From positions 1 through 50,764 of IMG/VR virus record IMGVR_UViG_3300049737_000544: a DNA stretch of 50,764 bases. One strand, written 5' to 3'. The notes beneath the pieces are model-generated. The model searched no databases. It worked only from the letters and a program-made list of their open reading frames with translations, and had not been told where the DNA came from. Shown here in pieces: positions 9,302-18,017 of the stretch. The DNA comes from a virus. The translations under genes and the position numbers were made by a program. Each line of letters begins with the position of its first letter. The first letter of the stretch is position 1.

Positions 9302-9964
9302 CTAGGTTGTTGGTGTTGATGGTTTGGGTGTTGAAGCTGCATCAGCTTGACTTTTGACTCCTAATGAACTTTTGAAACTCTGCAAATAAACAGTAGATTT
9401 ATTTATATCAGAAGTTGACTCTGTGTCTTTTTGATAAGCTCTATACAACATATAGTCTAAGATAGCATTTGCATAAATATCATCAAGAGATATAACAGTT
9501 GTTGTGGTTGCAAAATTTGCAATTGTCACGTTTGTAGGAGCCGAACTGTAAACTAAATCAACTTCATGCCCTGAAGCTGAAGGATGAGGATAAACATAAA
9601 AATTCTTTGGGTCTCTTTCATCATAAACATAATATTCAACAAAAAGGCTAGTAGTGCCATACCAATCAACAACTGTATCGTCTAAAACTTTTTTTTGTAT
9701 ATTTTGTATTGTTTTTGTTTGTGGGCTTTTATTTTTATACAAAGATAAGAGCCTTAGTGCAGCTGAAGGTAAAGTTTGTTTTGCAGATTGTGCTAAAGTG
9801 AAAGCTGCATTGACTGGATTTGCATCTGGTCTAACAAGAACTATTTCTCTTTGTGCATCATTCAAATAATTTAATAAACTTTGTTGAGACCATTTTACAT
9901 TTGTAATGTCTTGTAAAATCTCTTCTGCTTTGTCAATTAAATCTATTACCCTTATTGTTGCCAT
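9302..9964 (-). CDS. DUF6682-like head-tail adaptor (220 aa)
   Basis: A 220-residue protein beginning MATIRVIDLIDKAEEILQD, followed by LLNYLNDAQREIV, the pattern of the phage DUF6682 adaptor family found after the coat gene in many marine podoviruses. It probably extends the portal as part of the connector. The Thr/Pro/Ser-rich end (PKPSTPTT) is likely disordered. It starts one base after the stop of the small gene upstream. Confidence 0.75.
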   Translation of the reverse strand: MATIRVIDLIDKAEEILQDITNVKWSQQSLLNYLNDAQREIVLVRPDANPVNAAFTLAQSAKQTLPSAALRLLSLYKNKSPQTKTIQNIQKKVLDDTVVDWYGTTSLFVEYYVYDERDPKNFYVYPHPSASGHEVDLVYSSAPTNVTIANFATTTTVISLDDIYANAILDYMLYRAYQKDTESTSDINKSTVYLQSFKSSLGVKSQADAASTPKPSTPTT

Positions 9965-9965
9965 T

Positions 9966-10259
9966 TTATAATCCTAAAGATTTTTTCTCCTCATCAGTTA
10001 AAGAATCTTCACTATAGAGAAAGGTCCAATATTCATCTCTATGAATAGGATTGTAAGTAATAATTTTGCCAAAACTTCCTCTTGAAAATAAAGGAGTTTT
10101 AGAAACTTTTTTATCTTTCTTTTGTTTTTTTGTTAGTTTATTTTTTTCTTTCAAATTATTAAGTTGTGCTTCTAAATCAGCCAACTTATTTTTTGGATTT
10201 AAAGAAACATTATATTTATCTTTTGCCTCTTCAATTATTTTATCTTTTGTTAATGTCAT
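9966..10259 (-). CDS. Small charged late protein (97 aa)
   Basis: The product is 97 residues and strongly basic, with a Lys-rich coiled-coil-like N-terminal half and a C-terminal half containing FSRGSFGKIITYNPIHRDEYWTF. It overlaps the upstream gene by four bases (ATGA type), consistent with coupling. The gene sits between coat and adaptor genes. No family is recognised; a minor capsid or connector-associated role is possible. Confidence 0.6.
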   Translation of the reverse strand: MTLTKDKIIEEAKDKYNVSLNPKNKLADLEAQLNNLKEKNKLTKKQKKDKKVSKTPLFSRGSFGKIITYNPIHRDEYWTFLYSEDSLTDEEKKSLGL

Positions 10260-10438
10260 TTTTTTTTCTTTGCTCTAATTTTACCACTTTTAGAAGCTTT
10301 CTTCGCACCTTTCGGACCCATAACTTTAGTTAAAGTTCCATAAATATATGCATTGAGTTTAGCCCCTTTAAGACCTTTCTTTTTACCTTGGGATTTGAGC
10401 CTTTTTTCTAAGGCTTCTCTTTTTGTACCTTTTGGCAT
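10256..10438 (-). CDS. Very basic small protein (60 aa)
   Basis: This 60-residue product consists largely of Lys, Arg, Gly and Ala, beginning MPKGTKREALEKRL and ending IRAKKKK. Such proteins next to coat genes could bind packaged DNA or RNA, but there is no direct evidence here. A good AAGGAGGTG box lies just upstream of the ATG. It follows the coat gene after a terminator-like hairpin, so its expression may be lower than that of the coat. Confidence 0.65.
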   Translation of the reverse strand: MPKGTKREALEKRLKSQGKKKGLKGAKLNAYIYGTLTKVMGPKGAKKASKSGKIRAKKKK

Positions 10439-10456
10439 AGCACCTCCTTAAAAGAG

Positions 10457-10474
10457 GGGGAGCCGAAGCTCCCC
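10457..10474 (-). terminator. UUCG-loop hairpin after coat gene
   Basis: A perfect seven-pair GC-rich stem (GGGGAGC / GCTCCCC) closed by a TTCG tetraloop on the minus strand lies between the coat and the 60-residue gene, followed by CTCTTTT. Placement after a coat gene is typical of an attenuator that makes coat mRNA more abundant than downstream messages, or a 3' stabiliser. Confidence 0.8.
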
Positions 10475-10485
10475 ACACTTAATTA

Positions 10486-11349
10486 TTAAGAATTTAACTT
10501 AATTTCGCCCATAGCAGTTGGGACAATTACCTTGTACCCATATACAGCTAAACCTCTTACACCATCACCAAATGCAGATTCTAATCTTACAGTTTCAGTG
10601 TTAGTCATTTGAGAAGCGTATGCTACAGCTTTAGGATGTCCAAAAAGACCTGTAGTCACAGAACCACTAGAAGGCAAGTTGTTAGAAACATAAACAGTAA
10701 ATCTGTCTATCATTCCAATATTACCATTTCTAATTGGTGACTCAGCATCACCTGTTAGGTATGCCTGTTTTAGGTCTGAGTTTTTGATAATCGCAGCTGT
10801 TGCTGGGTCAATAATCATAAACCTTTCGGTTTCTGGGATATTGTTTTCATCCAGCGTTCTACCAGCAGTCAAAATATGACCTAAGATGTTACCAGCATTA
10901 GTACCAGCTTCACTACTATTAACGTCTGTTAAAGAGGAACCTGCTCCAATGTTAGCGAACACATCTTGCTCAATTGCAATCTTCATGTTTTGAGCCGCAT
11001 CTTCTGCTGCTGCATTCATGAAGTCTATGTCTGCTTGTTGTCTGAGAATATCATCAACTTTAAAAGCATAGCTTTTAGCTTTGTTGATGTTCAACTCAAT
11101 TGTTGATGATGTGACATCAGCATAACTTAAAGAACCTGTGTAGTCAGCAACTGTTACTGCTGGTACGGCTCTAATGTTTACCTTATCACCTTGCCCTGAA
11201 ATTTCGCCTTCATACTCGTTAGTAGTGACTTCCGCCAAAACTGTATTAGCATAAAACTTAGCTTGAAGCTTTTTCGAAAATATTTCAGGAATGAAGTGTT
11301 GTTCGCCTGAAGCGAATGAGAAATTTCCACCACTTGAAGAAATTGCCAT
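10486..11349 (-). CDS. Major capsid protein, HK97 fold
   Basis: A 287-residue coat protein beginning MAISSSGGNFSFASGEQHF, followed by IPEIFSKKLQAKFYANTVL, a typical N-arm and start of the HK97-fold coat of podoviruses. Later elements include the conserved P-domain pattern FMIIDPATAAIIKNS and the C-terminal VYGYKVIVPTAMGEIK. No protease gene or cleavable delta domain is evident; a separate scaffold gene lies directly upstream. The gene is flanked by the scaffold on one side and a UUCG hairpin on the other, which fits high expression. Confidence 0.9.
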   Translation of the reverse strand: MAISSSGGNFSFASGEQHFIPEIFSKKLQAKFYANTVLAEVTTNEYEGEISGQGDKVNIRAVPAVTVADYTGSLSYADVTSSTIELNINKAKSYAFKVDDILRQQADIDFMNAAAEDAAQNMKIAIEQDVFANIGAGSSLTDVNSSEAGTNAGNILGHILTAGRTLDENNIPETERFMIIDPATAAIIKNSDLKQAYLTGDAESPIRNGNIGMIDRFTVYVSNNLPSSGSVTTGLFGHPKAVAYASQMTNTETVRLESAFGDGVRGLAVYGYKVIVPTAMGEIKLNS

Positions 11350-11398
11350 TTTATTTCACCTTTATATTTAAAAAGTTTTAAAAAAATGTAATAAAAAG

Positions 11399-12373
11399 TT
11401 AAGCCTTTATTCTTCCCTCGCTATAAGCTCTATCTATGTCTTTCTCAAACTTTTTATATTGTTTGTCAGACAGCTTCTCAATTTCAGAACGAGACCAAAT
11501 CTTTTTACTACTACCTATATTTTGTTTCCTCGCCTTAGAGAGTGTAGGTTCAACATTTTGTTTAGCCTTTTCTACTAATTCTTCTTTAGAAACACTTTTA
11601 GAATCTAAACCTAAGTCTTTTTTATATTTTGATAAAAGTGCAATAACATCTTGGGTTTCGCCATCGACAGCCACTGATTTCCACATTTTTGTTTGTCTCT
11701 CAAGCCAAATAGCAAAATCCGAACTTTTCGAAACAGTCTCAAAATCTGGATGAACTGCAGCTATACCCTCTAAATGTTTCCTATCTAACTCTGATTGTTG
11801 GGCTGCAAGAAGTTCTTTAGAACTCTCATTAAGCTTGTTATCAATCATCCCAATCCTAGCATCAACATATTTTTGGAGAGGTTTAACTATTTCTGGAAAA
11901 TCTTTAATTATCTCAGAAAGGTCTACATTCTCTTCAATAGCCTCTGCTACGTTTGATTCAGACTTTGTTTTCATGGCTTCCATAGATGCTATCGTATTCG
12001 ACATTTCAACTACTTTTGCCTCAAGCTCTTTAGCCCTTTGGGAATCTTTGGTCATTTTCGCTTGTGCGTTTTTATACCTATTTTCCCATTGTTCAGCGTT
12101 CAATAAGCCTTTATCAGACTCAGTTTCATCTTCTTGAATCTCTTCTTCCTGATTCGATGCTTCCACAGTCTCCGCAGATTCCTCGGGTGTGTTTTCAGCT
12201 TCCTCAATGACTTCTTCGGGGGTGTCCTGAACCTCTTCAGCTTCGGGGATAGCGAGTCCCTTTGCTTCTGGTTCGGATTCCTTCTGATCGTCTTGCACCT
12301 GCTGTATCATCTCTTCAGCTTCTTGTTCAAGCCTTTCAGCGATTACCTCGCCTCTAGTTTTTTGTCTTGCCAT
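11399..12373 (-). CDS. Capsid scaffolding protein
   Basis: A 324-residue, highly acidic, Glu-rich protein with long predicted coiled coils (about 80-200) and a basic C-terminal tail (KKFEKDIDRAYSEGRIKA). Scaffolds direct procapsid assembly and bind the coat through a charged C-terminal helix, which fits this tail. It is located between portal and coat genes, the standard order. It has no catalytic motif, so self-cleavage is not suggested. Confidence 0.85.
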   Translation of the reverse strand: MARQKTRGEVIAERLEQEAEEMIQQVQDDQKESEPEAKGLAIPEAEEVQDTPEEVIEEAENTPEESAETVEASNQEEEIQEDETESDKGLLNAEQWENRYKNAQAKMTKDSQRAKELEAKVVEMSNTIASMEAMKTKSESNVAEAIEENVDLSEIIKDFPEIVKPLQKYVDARIGMIDNKLNESSKELLAAQQSELDRKHLEGIAAVHPDFETVSKSSDFAIWLERQTKMWKSVAVDGETQDVIALLSKYKKDLGLDSKSVSKEELVEKAKQNVEPTLSKARKQNIGSSKKIWSRSEIEKLSDKQYKKFEKDIDRAYSEGRIKA

Positions 12374-12407
12374 TTTTCTCGGTCCTATTTTGGGGTGTCG
12401 ATTAAAA

Positions 12408-12605
12408 TTATTTATATATATTAGATGTGTCCTTTCGGGTACCTAACGAGTCGATAACTTTATCAGCTATCTCTTCTAAAGATACTACAAACTTAAAAAT
12501 GTCGCAACGACCTTGACTAAAGCGGCAGTTGTCCGTTATTTCCAACTGGTCCCTCTCCGCTTGGCGAAGGAGTTCCATTTCTTGCATCAGGTCCGACCAT
12601 TCCAT
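12408..12605 (-). CDS. Small protein overlapping the portal 3' end (65 aa)
   Basis: An open frame whose last 110 bases lie between the portal stop and the scaffold, while its first part overlaps the portal 3' end in another frame. From the internal ATG it reads MEWSDLMQEMELLRQ and contains a Cys pair (DNCRFSQGRCD). The frame stays open further upstream to 12677, so the start is uncertain. The non-overlapping part and sensible acidic, helical composition favour a real gene; function unknown. Confidence 0.45.
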   Translation of the reverse strand: MEWSDLMQEMELLRQAERDQLEITDNCRFSQGRCDIFKFVVSLEEIADKVIDSLGTRKDTSNIYK

Positions 12606-14514
12606 CGGCATTTGGGTTTTGATTTGTCTCACCGCCTTGGAGGCTTTGGGCGAGAGCTTGTTGTAATGCTTGTTCATTCATTAACTCCTGTTGTGTTTTA
12701 ATTACCTCATCTGGGTCAATATCTAATGATTTAGCTATATCAACTAAGAGATTCTCTCTCTTAACCATTTGTGCATCCATAGGATTATTGATGAGAGATA
12801 AGAATTGAAGCAGTCTTTGCGACTGTACTTCTTTTTGAATTAAAGCAGTAGACCCTCTGGCGATAATACGCATATCAGATTTTATGCTTTCATCATCATT
12901 CCAAGTCATATTCCAATCATAAAGAGATCGAACTAATGGCTTGGTTAAAAAATCATCTATATTTTTTATAACTGATTTTAAAACTATATTTGCATTTGAC
13001 ATTAAAATAGAAATACCAGTTGCAGTTCTATTTAATGAACTTTGTGTTTGTCCGTGCGTATAAGAAGGTAAGGCAGTTGTTTCATCTGCAAATCTTCTAA
13101 ACAATTCTATTAAAGATGTTAAAGAAGGAGTGTTTGATTGAGGCTGATAGAATCTAACCATAGGTTGATTACCATCGCCACCCTCTCTTAAAAATACTCG
13201 CCAAGGGTACATATCTGTTGGGTCCTCACCAGAGGCTAAAAGATCATTATTAACTTCCACCATTGGTCCTGAAGAAAGAGCCACATTATCTAACAAAATT
13301 CTTGTTGCTGCATTCATTGTATTTTGAGAATCTCTCATCATACGAGGAACTCCAGTACCCCAAAAAGAATGCGGATTTTTTTCGTAAGGAAATATAAAGT
13401 AAGGTATTTGTCCACCTGCTAAAGGATTTAATTGTGCTTTAATTATCTTATCTTCTAACAGCCAAATATTACATTGATATTCTTGAGTAAGATCATCAGC
13501 AGGGTCAAAATCAATTCCTAAATCCTGTAAATCCAAACCACTTAAAGAACCCCAAAATTCTAAAATTTCATATTTATAAGTTTTGTCTGCATAGCTTTTT
13601 ATATTTGCTATTACTCTTCTATCTGTCTCATGCTGTTGTTCTTCGTGATTTCCATCCCTGTAATAAAATAAACAATCTTCTATAGCTTTAGAGTCAAAGT
13701 TAGGAAAATCTCTTAAGTCTGATAAATCTTGTTTTGAAATTATATGCCTTCTAAATATGTTTCTCATATCTTCAACTGAAGTTGCATAAGGGTCTGGATA
13801 TAAATCAAATACAGAAACTGCTTCCATTTCAGGCATTGGTTCTTCTTCAATTAAAACAGAGAAGCCTTCTTCGCCTTTTATCCACTTATGGTCTTTATTT
13901 ATTTTTAAAGTACCAGCTTTCATAGCACCTGTGCCAAAAATTACTTGTTCCATAATGGCATCTTTCATTCTGCCTTCTAAATTATTTTCTATGGCTTGAT
14001 CTTCTATAGTCTCAGACATAGCCTCAACTCTTCTTTCAGCTTCCTCTTTTAGCTCCTCTTTAAGTTCTTCAATACGCTTTTCGATTAATGGCTCTAATTT
14101 TTCAGTGCCTATTTGTTCTGCGGCAATTTGAATTTCTTGAGCTGCTCGTTCTGCGAGTTGCATTTCTAAAACAGGGGCTTTAAGTACAGGAGTTTCTTCT
14201 ATTGTGAAAAATTTTTGACCAGCTTGAAATAATAAATCGGTGATACGAGAGTAAGCGGCTAATACTTTTGTACGGGTAAGACCTACATAAACTTGTGATC
14301 TATCCCCTTTTTGTTCTATTTTAGATAAAATTTCTGGGTCGTATTGACCCATAAAGCTTCTTAAATCTTCAATCCAATCGCTTTCCACATCATTACGAGC
14401 ATCTCTATACTCTTCAAACTTAGCTCGTAGCATTCCGCCAAGAGTCTGTAGGTTTTCTTGTTCTTCAATTTCACTAACTGAAATGCCTTCGGGATTTAAT
14501 TCTTCGTTGTCCAT
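12517..14514 (-). CDS. Portal (head-tail connector), P22-like
   Basis: A 665-residue protein with the layout of P22-like portals: an N-terminal helical region (LRAKFEEYRDARNDVESDW), a long Glu-rich helix near residues 125-175, the wing and stem in the middle (GTGVPRMMRDSQNTMNAATR near 380), and a C-terminal helical segment ending in a Gly/Pro/Asn-rich tail. Twelve copies form the ring through which the terminase packages DNA. It follows TerL directly with no gap and precedes the scaffold, as expected. Its length is near that of the P22 family. Confidence 0.9.
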   Translation of the reverse strand: MDNEELNPEGISVSEIEEQENLQTLGGMLRAKFEEYRDARNDVESDWIEDLRSFMGQYDPEILSKIEQKGDRSQVYVGLTRTKVLAAYSRITDLLFQAGQKFFTIEETPVLKAPVLEMQLAERAAQEIQIAAEQIGTEKLEPLIEKRIEELKEELKEEAERRVEAMSETIEDQAIENNLEGRMKDAIMEQVIFGTGAMKAGTLKINKDHKWIKGEEGFSVLIEEEPMPEMEAVSVFDLYPDPYATSVEDMRNIFRRHIISKQDLSDLRDFPNFDSKAIEDCLFYYRDGNHEEQQHETDRRVIANIKSYADKTYKYEILEFWGSLSGLDLQDLGIDFDPADDLTQEYQCNIWLLEDKIIKAQLNPLAGGQIPYFIFPYEKNPHSFWGTGVPRMMRDSQNTMNAATRILLDNVALSSGPMVEVNNDLLASGEDPTDMYPWRVFLREGGDGNQPMVRFYQPQSNTPSLTSLIELFRRFADETTALPSYTHGQTQSSLNRTATGISILMSNANIVLKSVIKNIDDFLTKPLVRSLYDWNMTWNDDESIKSDMRIIARGSTALIQKEVQSQRLLQFLSLINNPMDAQMVKRENLLVDIAKSLDIDPDEVIKTQQELMNEQALQQALAQSLQGGETNQNPNADGMVGPDARNGTPSPSGEGPVGNNGQLPL

Positions 14515-16107
14515 TTAATAAAAATATTCCTTTCTTTCTTTACGAAAAGTTTGTCGGTGCTTTCTCGGCATACTGTTCAAACCAAACAAAGCAATGCTGT
14601 AAGCCATTATTCTATCATCAAAACATCCAGATTGTGCATTAGTTATTCCTCTAGCATCTACCACATAAGTTCTTAATTCATTTATAAGTTCCATATCAAC
14701 TATTCCAGACTCGCCTTGTCGTAATAAATGTACTAGGTTATCAATAATTAATGGCTTTGTTTTTGTTGTTGTTAAGAAACCTGCTCGTCTGGTGAGCTTA
14801 TCAACATAAGCATCATCGACAGTCTGTTCTACAAATAAGTTTGGATAATTAAGTTCTTGCATTTTTCTTATTGTAGTTAAGCCGTGATTGTTTCTTTCTA
14901 TTAAGGTCCAAGCTTTATTATAAAAAACTGCTATTTTTAAAACTATGTGAGCAAGATCAAACGGGTCTACATGACCTGTCCATGTGGCGACTTGATTGCC
15001 GAGATGGTCTAAAACTTGGATGCAGCTGTAATCTCCGTGCTCGAGTCCCTCCGCAACATCTACTCCTATACAATATCTTAGAGAATCCCTTGGATTCTCG
15101 AAAATTTTTAGGAGCCCATTTTTGTGTTCTATTAAATCGCTTTCTCGCACATCGAGGCGGGAAATCGGGGTAAAGCACTCTAAAGCAGCTTGGTCTATGT
15201 ATTTCGGCTCTACGAATAATCTACCTGTTGTTAAAAATGCCTCTTGCGGGGTAGAAGGGTATTCCTGTCTGAATAGTTCTTCCGAGCCAAGTTCTTGTAT
15301 TTTTAATCTGCGATAGAGTATTTGCTCATCCGTAAGATCATACATAGCCTTCACATCTTCTTCTTCTCGTTCTAATTCAAAATATTTATCCGTCTTACGC
15401 TTATATTCGGGCATCAGAAACCAAGGTATAAAACATATATCCCACTCACCTTCGCCTCGCAGAGCTCTCATACACGCATCATAAAACCACCCTCCAGCAC
15501 CATTTGCAGTAGATTCTAATAATATTTCAGACTCCATTTCGGGGACTGTCTGGAGCAAACTCGGGATAATATCGGCATTCGGATAAAAAGCGACCTCAGA
15601 GCCATGCAAATAGTTCGTAGTCCACCCCCTGCCAACTTCACCCGTTCTGGCTGTCGCTATTCTCCATCGAGAACCATGCGTAAAAGCCATAGAGTTAGAA
15701 GTCGATTCTTTGAGTTCAGGAGTAACCAGTGGATGCGGTAAATTATCATAGTAATTACGCACCATACTGAAGATAGCTTTAGTCGATTCATTCAAGTGAG
15801 ATACCACAACCGCATTAAGGTTTTCGTTAGTTGCTGTTTTCCAAAAACCTCGAGCCTGACAATATGTAGAAATGCCAGTTTGTCGTGCCTTTAAGATGAG
15901 CATTCTGACCCGTTTATGATGAGAATATTGCTTTTGTATTTTTTCATCTAATAATTTTTGTGCTTCATTGAAAACAAGCGATTTTGATTTGCCCTGTTTA
16001 TCTATAATTTTTAAGCAATGTTCAGAATAAATGCCAAGATCGGTTTTAAAGGTATTTATAATTTTTTTTATTTTATTTTTTTCAGAATCATTTTGCAAAA
16101 TTACCAC
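14515..16107 (-). CDS. terL: Terminase large subunit
   Basis: The 530-residue packaging motor. The Walker A-type element is ARQTGIST at about 74-81, followed by the helicase-like region with HGSEVAFYP near 170. The C-terminal RNase H-like nuclease shows its first Asp in CIGVDVAEG near 350 and further acids in GCFDDRIMAYS near 500. The frame opens with GTG at 16107; an in-frame TTG at 16098 is an alternative, since a G-run precedes it at ribosome-binding distance. An unusual GC-rich spacer separates it from terS. Confidence 0.9.
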   Translation of the reverse strand: MVILQNDSEKNKIKKIINTFKTDLGIYSEHCLKIIDKQGKSKSLVFNEAQKLLDEKIQKQYSHHKRVRMLILKARQTGISTYCQARGFWKTATNENLNAVVVSHLNESTKAIFSMVRNYYDNLPHPLVTPELKESTSNSMAFTHGSRWRIATARTGEVGRGWTTNYLHGSEVAFYPNADIIPSLLQTVPEMESEILLESTANGAGGWFYDACMRALRGEGEWDICFIPWFLMPEYKRKTDKYFELEREEEDVKAMYDLTDEQILYRRLKIQELGSEELFRQEYPSTPQEAFLTTGRLFVEPKYIDQAALECFTPISRLDVRESDLIEHKNGLLKIFENPRDSLRYCIGVDVAEGLEHGDYSCIQVLDHLGNQVATWTGHVDPFDLAHIVLKIAVFYNKAWTLIERNNHGLTTIRKMQELNYPNLFVEQTVDDAYVDKLTRRAGFLTTTKTKPLIIDNLVHLLRQGESGIVDMELINELRTYVVDARGITNAQSGCFDDRIMAYSIALFGLNSMPRKHRQTFRKERKEYFY

Positions 16108-16239
16108 CCCCCCTTATGTACACATGGGGTATAGGTATATATGTATAGTATGCGGTCGAGCCCCTGCCGCCACCCCTTGTAGCTGCAAGGTCTTAGTCGA
16201 TAGTGGTTACTATCATGGTCCATAATAATAAAGTATCAC
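16108..16239 (-). other. GC-rich structured spacer between terS and terL
   Basis: This 132-base gap stands out against its AT-rich surroundings. On the minus strand it contains a hairpin GATAGT-aacc-ACTATC, then CCTTG-cagcta-CAAGG, then GCGG...CCGC, then the palindrome TGTACA and a run of G residues before the terL start. No gene, tRNA or known riboswitch is apparent. The location suggests a packaging site (cos or pac) or a structured leader that controls terL translation. Confidence 0.5.
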
Positions 16240-16647
16240 CTAAGAAAGGTTATCCTCTTTCTTTATAAAATCTAGAGTATCGAACCAATTTTCTTTCATT
16301 GATACCTCTATTGATTGATTATCCTCAAGCATTCCATAGAATTTCATGAGAATCTCTAGAGCCTTAACCCTAGAGCCAGAAGTATGTCCATTTACTTTAC
16401 CAAGTGCTTCATCTTTTAGCTGCTGAATGATCGCATCATGGTCGTTTAGGTTCCTTTCTTTGGATTCTGCAGTCTCTTTTGCCAACATTTTCTGTACTTC
16501 ATCATCTTTCATCAATCTGTAACCTTGTGAATAAGCTGATCTAGCAGAATAACCAACTCTTTTGGCGGCTTCTGTAGCGTTTCTTGTCACCATAAAATGC
16601 TGCACAAATTCTTCTTTTCTTTGTTTTACGGATTTATTTTTAATCAT
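16240..16647 (-). CDS. terS: Terminase small subunit
   Basis: A 135-residue DNA-recognition subunit of the Terminase_2 family. The N-terminal helix-turn-helix reads FVQHFMVTRNATEAAKRVGY, followed by SAYSQGYRLMKDDEVQ, both characteristic. A helical C-terminal half should form the ring oligomer. It starts six bases after the HNH gene and is followed by the structured spacer and terL, so it may bind its target site within or next to its own gene. Confidence 0.85.
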   Translation of the reverse strand: MIKNKSVKQRKEEFVQHFMVTRNATEAAKRVGYSARSAYSQGYRLMKDDEVQKMLAKETAESKERNLNDHDAIIQQLKDEALGKVNGHTSGSRVKALEILMKFYGMLEDNQSIEVSMKENWFDTLDFIKKEDNLS

Positions 16648-16653
16648 AGTATT

Positions 16654-17157
16654 TTATTCGTTATGTTCAGCAATAAGTTTACACCAATCTATCAATTCAT
16701 TTAAGTCTAGAGTGTACTTCATCATGTTAATTGCTAGGCATACCAGAGCAATGTTTTTTGGCTCATAACCAACATCATTTTTTACTCTATCAATGCTTAT
16801 ATTAGTTAAGTGCATTCCTGTTCCATCTTTCACAAAAGTCATAGGCAATCCGCTATATTTACACAGCCCTTTTTGCTTATCGTAAACAGCATATAAGTCT
16901 TCTTTTGTGATTGTGAATCCATGTGTTTTCTTTCTCTTATGTGAGAGTTGATTGTATAGGTTTGATATATAGGAATACGGAGATCGGCTCATGTTTTTTC
17001 TTTTCCCGAAATCACGGCACTTGCGGCATATATTACTTCTATAGCCTTTGGACATTTCGAACCTTTCAACCTTTTTTTCTTTCCCGCATTTCACGCAGGA
17101 TTTATATTCTTCTTTAGGTCCAGTCAAACGGGAATTTGTCTTTGATTGTAATTTCAA
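16654..17157 (-). CDS. HNH-type endonuclease with N-terminal zinc ribbon
   Basis: A 167-residue protein. A four-Cys ribbon (C21-x2-C24, C42-x2-C45 roughly: SCVKCGKEK...ICRKC) leads to an HNH-like core: GLCKYSGLPM, then NISIDRVKNDVGYEPKNIALVC, a pattern shared by phage endonucleases of this type. It starts at TTG with a strong GAGGAGG box upstream, overlapping DUF5675 by 44 bases. Its position directly before terS/terL recalls HNH proteins needed for cos cleavage in HK97-type phages; it could alternatively be a homing nuclease. Confidence 0.7.
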   Translation of the reverse strand: MKLQSKTNSRLTGPKEEYKSCVKCGKEKKVERFEMSKGYRSNICRKCRDFGKRKNMSRSPYSYISNLYNQLSHKRKKTHGFTITKEDLYAVYDKQKGLCKYSGLPMTFVKDGTGMHLTNISIDRVKNDVGYEPKNIALVCLAINMMKYTLDLNELIDWCKLIAEHNE

Positions 17158-17521
17158 ACTCTTCCTCCTCTTTTAATATATCTAAGAACTTTTTCATTGC
17201 TTTCTTGCTATTAGCTATTGCGGGTCTCCCCTTCATTATTTTTTCCCCGATTAAAACGCAGCCCTCAGAATCCTTTTCTGGAAAGTTTCCAGCATGGAAA
17301 AGAATATAAGTTCTATTGGGTACATTGGAGACTATATAAGTATTACCAAACTTAGGTGAGAGGTATTTTTTACAGGTGTATGTATTACAGGGAATGCAGC
17401 TGACATTTTTTTTATTCCCCCGAAAAGGACGTTCCGCTGTATAGAATATTTCTCCGTCTATTGTGAGTTTTCCTAAAGTTGCTTCAGGATGATAAGCGAA
17501 CCTTAAAAGGGTGGCTTTCAT
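17114..17521 (-). CDS. DUF5675 family protein
   Basis: From the ATG at 17521 the product is 135 residues, beginning MKATLLRFAYHPEATLGKL. The middle pattern (ILFHAGNFPEKDSEGCVLIGE) is the hallmark of the DUF5675 family, with conserved His, Glu, Ser and Cys that recall L,D-transpeptidase-like folds. The biochemical role is not established. The frame extends upstream, but the internal ATG is preferred because it follows the neighbour's stop by four bases and matches the family start. Confidence 0.75.
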   Translation of the reverse strand: MKATLLRFAYHPEATLGKLTIDGEIFYTAERPFRGNKKNVSCIPCNTYTCKKYLSPKFGNTYIVSNVPNRTYILFHAGNFPEKDSEGCVLIGEKIMKGRPAIANSKKAMKKFLDILKEEEEFEITIKDKFPFDWT

Positions 17522-17525
17522 TCTC

Positions 17526-17783
17526 TTATCTAAAAAATAAAGCCAAGGTCGCAACGGCTGCGGCAATAAGAGCCCAAGCAACTCTTTCAATCCAACCAAC
17601 ATAAACTGTATTTTTTTGCTGTTGTTGTTCAAGAGTTCTCAATCTCCTTTCATGGTCTGATAAATCGTCTTTTTGATTTATCATCCTTTCTTCCAATCTG
17701 GGTAATATTTGAGACAACTTATGAACCTCATTCATTTTTTCTTCGAGGTTATTTAATCGCATCTCTATTTCTTTTGTTTCCAT
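17526..17783 (-). CDS. Coiled-coil protein with C-terminal membrane anchor
   Basis: The product has 85 residues: an N-terminal coiled coil of about 60 residues (MRLNNLEEKMNEVHKLSQ) and one C-terminal transmembrane helix (VAWALIAAAVATLALFF). This architecture is that of XhlA/haemolysin-type and holin-like phage proteins. It opens the left late block just behind a promoter-like site, next to DUF5675. A lysis role is possible, but a separate 3-TM holin is present at 49101-49505. Confidence 0.65.
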   Translation of the reverse strand: METKEIEMRLNNLEEKMNEVHKLSQILPRLEERMINQKDDLSDHERRLRTLEQQQQKNTVYVGWIERVAWALIAAAVATLALFFR

Positions 17784-17803
17784 TGTTAGTAAGGTATGCA
17801 GAG

Positions 17804-17832
17804 AAGATACAACACAAATAAAAGCCTTTCAA
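17804..17832 (-). promoter_or_regulatory. Sigma70-like promoter for the left late block
   Basis: On the minus strand TTGAAA (17832-17827) is followed after 17 bases by TATCTT (17809-17804), about 20 bases before the ATG at 17783. An identical -10 box and spacing occurs at 44995-45023, ahead of the other late block. Confidence 0.6.
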
Positions 17833-17932
17833 GCAATGAATTGTTTGTAATTAAAGTTATAAGAAATATTCTTTTTATGAAAACTTAATCTTAAAAAACA
17901 CATAAAAATTTCATCTTTTTTGAATTTTTTTC

Positions 17933-17962
17933 TTGACAGCCTCTATTTTTAATTGATAAGGT
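17933..17962 (+). promoter_or_regulatory. Promoter of the ribozyme-containing operon
   Basis: A consensus -35 TTGACA (17933-17938) and an extended -10 TGA-TAAGGT (17954-17962) precede the first gene of the plus-strand operon at 18018. This is the best -35 match among the plus-strand promoter-like sites in the window. The leader between promoter and gene ends in GCAGAAATGCAGGAG, also found in front of the gene at 20323. Confidence 0.65.
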
Positions 17963-18017
17963 TCGCATCATGTTATTACAAACAAAACACAACAAACGCA
18001 GAAATGCAGGAGAAAAT

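Noticed and set aside
9990-10000. Minus-strand CTGATGA near the start of the 97-residue gene region
   Set aside because: The following bases lack helix II and a properly placed GAAA; chance match within coding sequence.
16031-16225. Plus-strand ORF of 64 residues across the terS-terL spacer
   Set aside because: It has no ribosome binding site, overlaps terL antisense and owes its Cys/Pro-rich composition to the GC-rich spacer.
17970-18017. Upstream ATG of the first operon gene
   Set aside because: It lies just after the predicted -10 with no room for a ribosome binding site; 18018 has a clear AGGAG.
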